Source: an uncultured Clostridia bacterium
GTDB lineage: Bacteria; Bacillota; Clostridia; Oscillospirales; Ruminococcaceae
DNA length: 9,746 bases
Assembly (NCBI GenBank): GCA_945835425.1
Contig: CAMAJC010000042.1
Coordinates: forward strand, 1-9,746
Direction: 5' to 3'
Shown here: piece by piece, positions 5,859 to 9,746 of the stretch
Position numbering within the stretch: the first letter of the stretch is position 1
Layout: each line of letters starts with the position of its first letter
Program-made: the position numbers and the translations under genes
Notes under the pieces: generated by a model
The model's database searches: none
The model's input: only the letters and a program-made list of their open reading frames with translations
Told to the model about the DNA's origin: nothing

Positions 5859-6752
5859 TCAGTTCTTCATACCGGAGGTTGCTATACCGGCCACAAAATA
5901 CTTCTGGGCGCACAGGTAGACGATAACGATCGGGAGTGAAGTGAACAGGGTCGCGGCCATCAGCCAGTTGTAATGGGTGGTCGTCGAGCCTTTGAAGGTC
6001 TGCAGCCCCAGCTGGACGGTCTTCATCGCCTCGGAGGTCGTCATGATCAGCGGATAGAAGAAGTCGTTCCAGGTCGCGACCGTTTTGAGAATGGTCAGAG
6101 TGGCGAGGATGGTGGTGGACATCGGGATATAAATCGAATAGTAGATTTTGAAGGAGTTGCAGCCGTCGATCTTCGCCGCCTCATCCAGGGATTTCGGGAA
6201 GGTCGAATAGAACTGACGGCAGAGGAAGATGCCCATCGGGCCGGAAAGGAACGGCAGAATCAGGGACGCATAGCTGTCCAGGAAACCGGTGCCGCCTGCG
6301 CCGAAGATGTTGTTGCCGCCGGCAAGGGGCATACTGCGCATGATGATAAACTGCGGGATGATGATCGACTGCGCCGGAACCATCATGCCCATGAGCAGGA
6401 TGATAAACAGGACTTCCTTGCCCTTAAATTCCAGCCGTGCGAAAGCGTAGCCAGCCAGGGAGTTGAAGAAAAGCGAGCCGACAACGACAATAACCGTGAT
6501 CAGCAGGGAGTTTGCGAAAGCACGGGGCCAGTTGACCAGCTCCCAGGCGTTTTTGAAGGCATCAAAATTGAGGGAGTGCGGCAGCCACTGGAAATTCTGG
6601 AAGGAAATCTCCGCGTCGGTCTTAAAGGCCGTAACGATAACGAAGAAAATCGGCACCAGGATAATGACGGCCAGCAGGATCAGGAAGAAATAAGTAAGGA
6701 CATTGTTGAATGTCTTCTGGGCACGGAGGCCCATGCTGGATTTAGTCGACAT
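5859..6752 (-). CDS. CUT1 sugar ABC transporter permease, MalG type
   Basis: A 297-residue inner-membrane subunit of a carbohydrate importer, forming the translocation pore with the MalF-type partner. Six hydrophobic segments are visible, at about 20-42, 80-105, 114-137, 160-180, 212-232 and 265-283. The ABC-coupling EAA loop begins at 191 (EAAKIDG). The C terminus QKYFVAGIATSGMKN is typical of MalG-type subunits. Length is normal for the family. GGGAGG lies 8 nt upstream at 6761-6766, inside the preceding gene, and the two reading frames overlap by 11 bp, which indicates translational coupling. No ATPase gene follows. CUT1 importers of Firmicutes often share a general ATPase (MsmX/MsmK type) encoded elsewhere. 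Confidence 0.95.
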   Translation of the reverse strand: MSTKSSMGLRAQKTFNNVLTYFFLILLAVIILVPIFFVIVTAFKTDAEISFQNFQWLPHSLNFDAFKNAWELVNWPRAFANSLLITVIVVVGSLFFNSLAGYAFARLEFKGKEVLFIILLMGMMVPAQSIIIPQFIIMRSMPLAGGNNIFGAGGTGFLDSYASLILPFLSGPMGIFLCRQFYSTFPKSLDEAAKIDGCNSFKIYYSIYIPMSTTILATLTILKTVATWNDFFYPLIMTTSEAMKTVQLGLQTFKGSTTTHYNWLMAATLFTSLPIVIVYLCAQKYFVAGIATSGMKN

Positions 6753-7644
6753 CTGTATTTCCTCCCTTCATATTGACCATGGTCAGAACGAGGATGATGA
6801 GCAGCAGGATGACCGCTTCGGCGGACGCATAGCCCATCTTGTAGTATTCAAAGCCGTTGAGGTATACCTGATGGGCGATGGTGGTGGTGGAGTTCAGAGG
6901 GCCGCCCTGGGTCAGGATGTAGACCTGTCCGAAGACCTCGAAGGAGTGGATGCAGGCCATGACGAAGATAAAGAAGGTGGTCGGACGGAGAGAAGGAATG
7001 GTGATGTTGAAGAACTGCTGGACGCCGTTGGCGCCGTCGATGGTCGCGGCCTCGTAGAGATAATCGGGGATGCCCTGCAGGCCGGAGAGGTAAAGGACGG
7101 CATTGTAGCCCAGCGACTGCCAGACCGCCATAATCGCTACCGAGATCATCGCCCACTTGGTATCGGTGACCCACGGAACCGGCGCCAGACCAATCGCCGC
7201 CAGCATCTTATTGAGGATGCCCGCCTGAGTGTTGTACAGATAGCTCCACGCCATCGATACGGCGACCATCGAGAGGATATTGGGCAGATAGAAAAGCGAA
7301 CGGAAGAAGCCTCTGCCGCGAATCTTGCGGTTTAATAGAAGGGCTAAAAGCAGCGGCAGAACCATCGTCGGGATGATGGTCAGCAGGAAGTAATAAACGG
7401 TGTTCCAGATGGATTTGAGGAAGATTTCGTCATGGAAGATATCGATATAATTCTGAATCCCGACAAACTCGTAAGACTTCAGATTATAGTTGGTAAAGCT
7501 CATGACGATCGTCCAACAGATCGGAATCAGGGTGAAAACCGTGTAGATGATGTAGTTGGGAAGAATCATCAGATAGCCGAGCCTGGAATCGGTCAGGCTT
7601 TTCTTTTTCTTCTTCACACGGGTCGGTGCAGCAGAAGCTGTCAT
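6742..7644 (-). CDS. CUT1 sugar ABC transporter permease, MalF/UgpA type
   Basis: A 300-residue inner-membrane permease subunit for carbohydrate import. After a basic N terminus (five Lys in a row, residues 11-15) come six membrane segments at about 24-48, 82-104, 113-136, 164-186, 222-244 and 272-292. The EAA loop begins at 198 (EAATIDGANG). The TQGGPLNSTTT signature at 245-255 is characteristic of MalF/UgpA-type subunits. The ribosome binding site GGAAGGA (7656-7662) is 11 nt from the ATG, slightly long. A four-codon frame, ATG at 7655 to the TGA overlapping this start, lies between them and might modulate initiation. It follows the solute-binding protein after a 70-nt gap with a strong hairpin, and overlaps the MalG-type gene. 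The substrate is probably a sulfated sugar, judged only from the neighbouring sulfatases. Confidence 0.95.
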   Translation of the reverse strand: MTASAAPTRVKKKKKSLTDSRLGYLMILPNYIIYTVFTLIPICWTIVMSFTNYNLKSYEFVGIQNYIDIFHDEIFLKSIWNTVYYFLLTIIPTMVLPLLLALLLNRKIRGRGFFRSLFYLPNILSMVAVSMAWSYLYNTQAGILNKMLAAIGLAPVPWVTDTKWAMISVAIMAVWQSLGYNAVLYLSGLQGIPDYLYEAATIDGANGVQQFFNITIPSLRPTTFFIFVMACIHSFEVFGQVYILTQGGPLNSTTTIAHQVYLNGFEYYKMGYASAEAVILLLIILVLTMVNMKGGNTDVD

Positions 7645-7674
7645 GAAAGTCTCATTCCTTCCTTTTTAAAGATG

Positions 7675-7694
7675 GGGCAGGGTTTCCCCTGCCC
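7675..7694 (-). promoter_or_regulatory. Hairpin with GAAA tetraloop between binding-protein and permease genes
   Basis: On the minus strand GGGCAGGG (7687-7694), loop GAAA, CCCTGCCC (7675-7682): an 8-bp GC stem closed by a GNRA tetraloop. It starts 20 nt after the binding-protein stop. No long T-run follows (ATCTTTAAAAAGG). It is best read as an mRNA-stabilising or partial-terminator hairpin that leaves more binding protein than permease, as seen in maltose-type operons. Confidence 0.65.
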
Positions 7695-7714
7695 GCTTCG
7701 GTCAAATGATCAAA

Positions 7715-9070
7715 TTAGCCGCCTACAATAGCGTTCCATTCAGATTCAGCAGCAGCGAGCGCCGTGTCCAAATCCTCAACATTGTTCATATAGGTCTCAT
7801 AGTGATTGCGGAAGGTCTTGATGCATTCGTTATAATTGGGGTTCAGGGCATCTGCCATTGCATAAGAATGATTATAGATATTGGGGATGACTGCAAAGTC
7901 CGGATAAGTCTCGGAATACCAGTCCTGCAGAGAGGTACGAACCGAATACTGGCCCAGGTCTGCTTTCTTCTTCAGCGATTCTTCATTGAACATATACATG
8001 ACCAGATCGGCAGCCTGCTCAGGATTGGGCGTACCCGAGTTGGCGACGATGAAGTTACCGATCAGCATGGTGTTCAGATTCATATCCACGATACCGATCT
8101 GGCCGGGGAATGCCATATCTGCCTGCTTATAGGAGTTTTCCGCGCAGAGGGACATGGAGGACAGGCCGGTGATAACACCATAAGACGTATTGGACGGGTC
8201 AGAGGGGAAGCAGTAACCGGCGTCAAAGAGGCTCTTGAGGTAACTTACAGCGCTCTTGCAGGCATCGTTATTGAAGGAAGCCTTGCTGTCGTCACTCCAA
8301 AATTCAAAATCATCCGCAAAGTTGGTAGCAATAAACTGTGTGTACTGTTCGGGAGAGCTGGTACCGGTCTGCACGTCCCAACCAGCCATTACCAGATTGC
8401 CATTGTCATCATAAACGCACATCTTCTCAACCAGATTGGTCAGATCATCCAGCGTCTCAAGCTTCAGGTCGTCTTCCGTAACGCCATTCTGTTCCGCAAT
8501 ATCCTTACGGTACATCAGGCAGCGGGTCGCGGTCTCCAGCAGGCCGTAGAGATTGCCATCGACCATGCCTGCACCCAAAATGTTTGCGGGGATATCGGTG
8601 TAGCCGTCCCAGTCAGCGGGGAAGTACTCGGAGAGGTTCAGTTCATAGCCCTGGGCGTTCATCGAGCCCATCTGGCCGTAACCGGTCATATAAACGTCGG
8701 GAGCGGCGCCGCCGGCCAGACCGGTGGACAGCTTGGAGAAATAATCCGTCCAGGCGATAAAGGTCAGTTCTTTGGTGGAGCCGGGCGCACGGTTTTCAAT
8801 CCAGCTGTCGATGATGCCGCCGTAAACTTCATTGTACGCCTGTTCGCCGCTGCCGGCCAGCCATACGGTCATCTTGCAGGCGGGAAGGGTGTCGCCGTCC
8901 GCTGCGGGAGCAGCGTCGCCGGAATCGGTGGAAGCGGAAGCAGTGGTGGAGCTTTCCTTTGCGGTTTCAGAGGAAGAGCTGGTGGTGGAGCCGGAACCGC
9001 CGCAGGATGCGAGGGCGGTGGTCAGCATAGCAACTGCGAGGAGAGCGGCGAGTTTTTTCAGCTTAGTCAT
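7715..9070 (-). CDS. Sugar-binding lipoprotein of an ABC importer (solute-binding protein family 1)
   Basis: A 451-residue extracellular receptor that delivers a carbohydrate to the permeases downstream. The N terminus is a lipoprotein signal: basic MTKLKK, a hydrophobic core, then lipobox L20-A-S-C23. Cleavage before C23 and lipid attachment would tether it to the outer face of the membrane. Residues 24-60 are a Ser/Thr/Ala/Gly-rich linker typical of Gram-positive lipoproteins. The mature fold begins near KMTVWLAGSG (66-75) and contains GGAAPDVYMTG and YGLLETATRCLMYRKDI, as in CUT1 binding proteins. The chosen start (9070) has AAAGGA 8 nt upstream; the in-frame Met at 9091 would put the ribosome binding site inside the gene. 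It is the first gene after the LacI-type operators. The ligand cannot be read from sequence; the sulfatases downstream suggest a sulfated saccharide. Confidence 0.93.
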   Translation of the reverse strand: MTKLKKLAALLAVAMLTTALASCGGSGSTTSSSSETAKESSTTASASTDSGDAAPAADGDTLPACKMTVWLAGSGEQAYNEVYGGIIDSWIENRAPGSTKELTFIAWTDYFSKLSTGLAGGAAPDVYMTGYGQMGSMNAQGYELNLSEYFPADWDGYTDIPANILGAGMVDGNLYGLLETATRCLMYRKDIAEQNGVTEDDLKLETLDDLTNLVEKMCVYDDNGNLVMAGWDVQTGTSSPEQYTQFIATNFADDFEFWSDDSKASFNNDACKSAVSYLKSLFDAGYCFPSDPSNTSYGVITGLSSMSLCAENSYKQADMAFPGQIGIVDMNLNTMLIGNFIVANSGTPNPEQAADLVMYMFNEESLKKKADLGQYSVRTSLQDWYSETYPDFAVIPNIYNHSYAMADALNPNYNECIKTFRNHYETYMNNVEDLDTALAAAESEWNAIVGG

Positions 9071-9078
9071 AGTAATTT

Positions 9079-9085
9079 TCCTTTC
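9079..9085 (-). promoter_or_regulatory. Ribosome binding site of the sugar-binding lipoprotein
   Basis: GAAAGGA on the minus strand, 8 nt before the ATG at 9070. It decides the start against the in-frame ATG at 9091. Confidence 0.7.
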
Positions 9086-9142
9086 TGTCATTGCGTTTTC
9101 GCTTATTATGGACCGTTTCAGCGGCCCGGTTGTCCATGGCTA

Positions 9143-9148
9143 ATTGTA
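9143..9148 (-). promoter_or_regulatory. Possible -10 box of the transporter promoter
   Basis: TACAAT on the minus strand (5 of 6 consensus) overlaps the last four bases of the promoter-proximal operator. The -35 region at 17-bp spacing (TTTTAA) is weak. Transcription would start near 9136 and leave a leader of about 66 nt. A second candidate -10, CATAAT, lies at 9105-9110, also without a good -35. The exact promoter is uncertain. Confidence 0.35.
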
Positions 9149-9158
9149 AGCGTTTACA
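9145..9158. promoter_or_regulatory. LacI/CcpA-type operator, proximal copy
   Basis: TGTAAGCGTTTACA on the plus strand fits the cre consensus TGWAANCGNTNWCA at every position, with TGTAA/TTACA arms and a central CG. It lies 75 bp before the lipoprotein start and overlaps a candidate -10. It could bind the LacI-family protein encoded just upstream, CcpA, or both. Confidence 0.8.
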
Positions 9159-9260
9159 TTTTTGCTTAAAAAGCAAGTCTTTTCCTGTAGTCTGTTCCAA
9201 ATTCCTATTCGTAAATGCAAGAGAAAATGTAAGAAAATAGGAAAACTTATGTAATAAATT

Positions 9261-9274
9261 TGTAACCGCTTACA
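9261..9274. promoter_or_regulatory. LacI/CcpA-type operator, distal copy
   Basis: TGTAACCGCTTACA on the plus strand also fits TGWAANCGNTNWCA fully and shares the TGTAA-N-CG-N-TTACA frame with the proximal copy. The centres are 116 bp apart. It lies 51 bp beyond the stop codon of the regulator gene, so it is placed to act on the transporter promoter, perhaps through a loop. Confidence 0.75.
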
Positions 9275-9324
9275 TTTTGCGGATATAAAATCGGCCGCAT
9301 TTTCTGCAACCGTTTTTACCTTGG

Positions 9325-9746
9325 TTATACCGATTCTCTTTCGATAAAGGAGTACGGCACATAGGTGAGAGATTCGTCGGGCACACCGCCTTGAATGACC
9401 TGAATCAGCTTCACCGCGGCGTTGTAGCCCATCTGGTAGGAATTGACCAGGTAAGAGGTCAGTCCCGGCCGCAGCAGCGCGCCGTCCAGCGGATTCTGGA
9501 TCGAAGCGACCAGCTTCACATCTTCCGGTACGGATAAACCGCATTGGCCCAGCATCGTGTAAATCTGGGGCGCAAATTTGTCGTCTACGATGAAGATGCC
9601 GTCCGGTCGGTTCGGCGACAGGAATTTTTCTTTCAGCGCTTTATAGGCGAGGTCAAGCTGCTCTGTATCAAAGGAAGCATATTCGACCTGACGCGGATCA
9701 ATACCGCTGGTGATGACAAAATCCTCGATGACCTGCCGGTCGCGCC
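9325..9746 (-). CDS. LacI-family transcriptional regulator (C-terminal part, runs off the window)
   Basis: The last 139 codons of a regulator whose N-terminal helix-turn-helix lies beyond the right edge. The visible part is the periplasmic-binding-protein-like sensor domain. It contains RPDGIFIVDDKFAP, the hallmark LSVPEDVKLV followed by a stretch near IQNPLDGALLRPGLTSYLV, and QMGYNAAVKLIQVIQGG, as in LacI/GalR regulators near the C terminus. The reading frame stays open from the stop at 9325 to the window edge. It is immediately upstream of, and in the same direction as, the transporter genes. The two palindromes between them are of the LacI-family type, so it is the obvious candidate regulator, probably released by the imported sugar or a breakdown product. 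The ligand is unknown. Confidence 0.88.
   Translation of the reverse strand, partial: RDRQVIEDFVITSGIDPRQVEYASFDTEQLDLAYKALKEKFLSPNRPDGIFIVDDKFAPQIYTMLGQCGLSVPEDVKLVASIQNPLDGALLRPGLTSYLVNSYQMGYNAAVKLIQVIQGGVPDESLTYVPYSFIERESV

Noticed and set aside
7706..9169. A 487-codon plus-strand open frame
   Set aside because: Antisense to the binding lipoprotein, whose lipobox and family motifs are clear. The frame runs through the operator region.
9162..9176. TTGCTT/AAGCAA inverted repeat as a regulator-gene terminator
   Set aside because: Only 6 bp, AT-rich, with no T-run on the minus strand, and far (about 150 bp) from the regulator stop codon.
9140..9544. A 134-codon minus-strand frame over the regulator end and control region
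   Set aside because: It is out of frame with the LacI-like sequence and crosses both the regulator stop and the distal operator.

Overview
The window looks like part of a chromosome from a Gram-positive, probably anaerobic, gut-type Firmicute; a moderately GC-rich member of the Oscillospiraceae/Ruminococcaceae would fit. Three things point this way: a lipoprotein-type solute-binding protein with a long Ser/Thr/Ala linker, GGAGG/GAAAGGA ribosome binding sites, and a LacI regulator beside a CUT1 sugar importer that has no ATPase gene of its own. The genus assignment is inference. All seven genes lie on the minus strand, so transcription runs from high to low coordinates.

In transcription order the layout is as follows. 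The C-terminal part of a LacI-family regulator runs off the right edge (9325-9746). A 254-bp control region follows, with two near-identical palindromic operators 116 bp apart. Next come a sugar-binding lipoprotein (7715-9070) and two permeases of the MalF and MalG types (6742-7644 and 5859-6752) whose genes overlap by 11 bp. A hairpin with a T-run (5764-5810) then looks like a terminator. Three sulfatase genes follow (3840-5648, 1990-3603, 317-1861). The first and third sulfatases are close paralogues; the middle one belongs to a different subfamily. The leftmost 316 bp contain no gene but are packed with inverted repeats.

The likely joint role is use of a sulfated sugar or oligosaccharide. 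The lipoprotein captures it, the two permeases import it with an ATPase encoded elsewhere, and the sulfatases remove sulfate inside the cell. All three sulfatases carry the Cys-type formylglycine motif (C-x-P-[A/S]-R-x4-T-G), and none has a signal peptide, so desulfation is predicted to be cytoplasmic. No glycoside hydrolase, anaerobic sulfatase-maturing enzyme or transporter ATPase is present in the window, and the substrate cannot be deduced from sequence alone.

Regulation appears layered. A LacI-type pair of operators controls the transporter. A terminator separates the transporter from the sulfatases. A separate extended -10 promoter, embedded in a perfect 9-bp inverted repeat, precedes the middle sulfatase. 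Every gap longer than 60 bp downstream of the control region holds a GC-rich hairpin. Two of these hairpins, upstream of sulfatase genes, share a conserved architecture with paired base changes and the same flanking palindrome, so they look like copies of one element.
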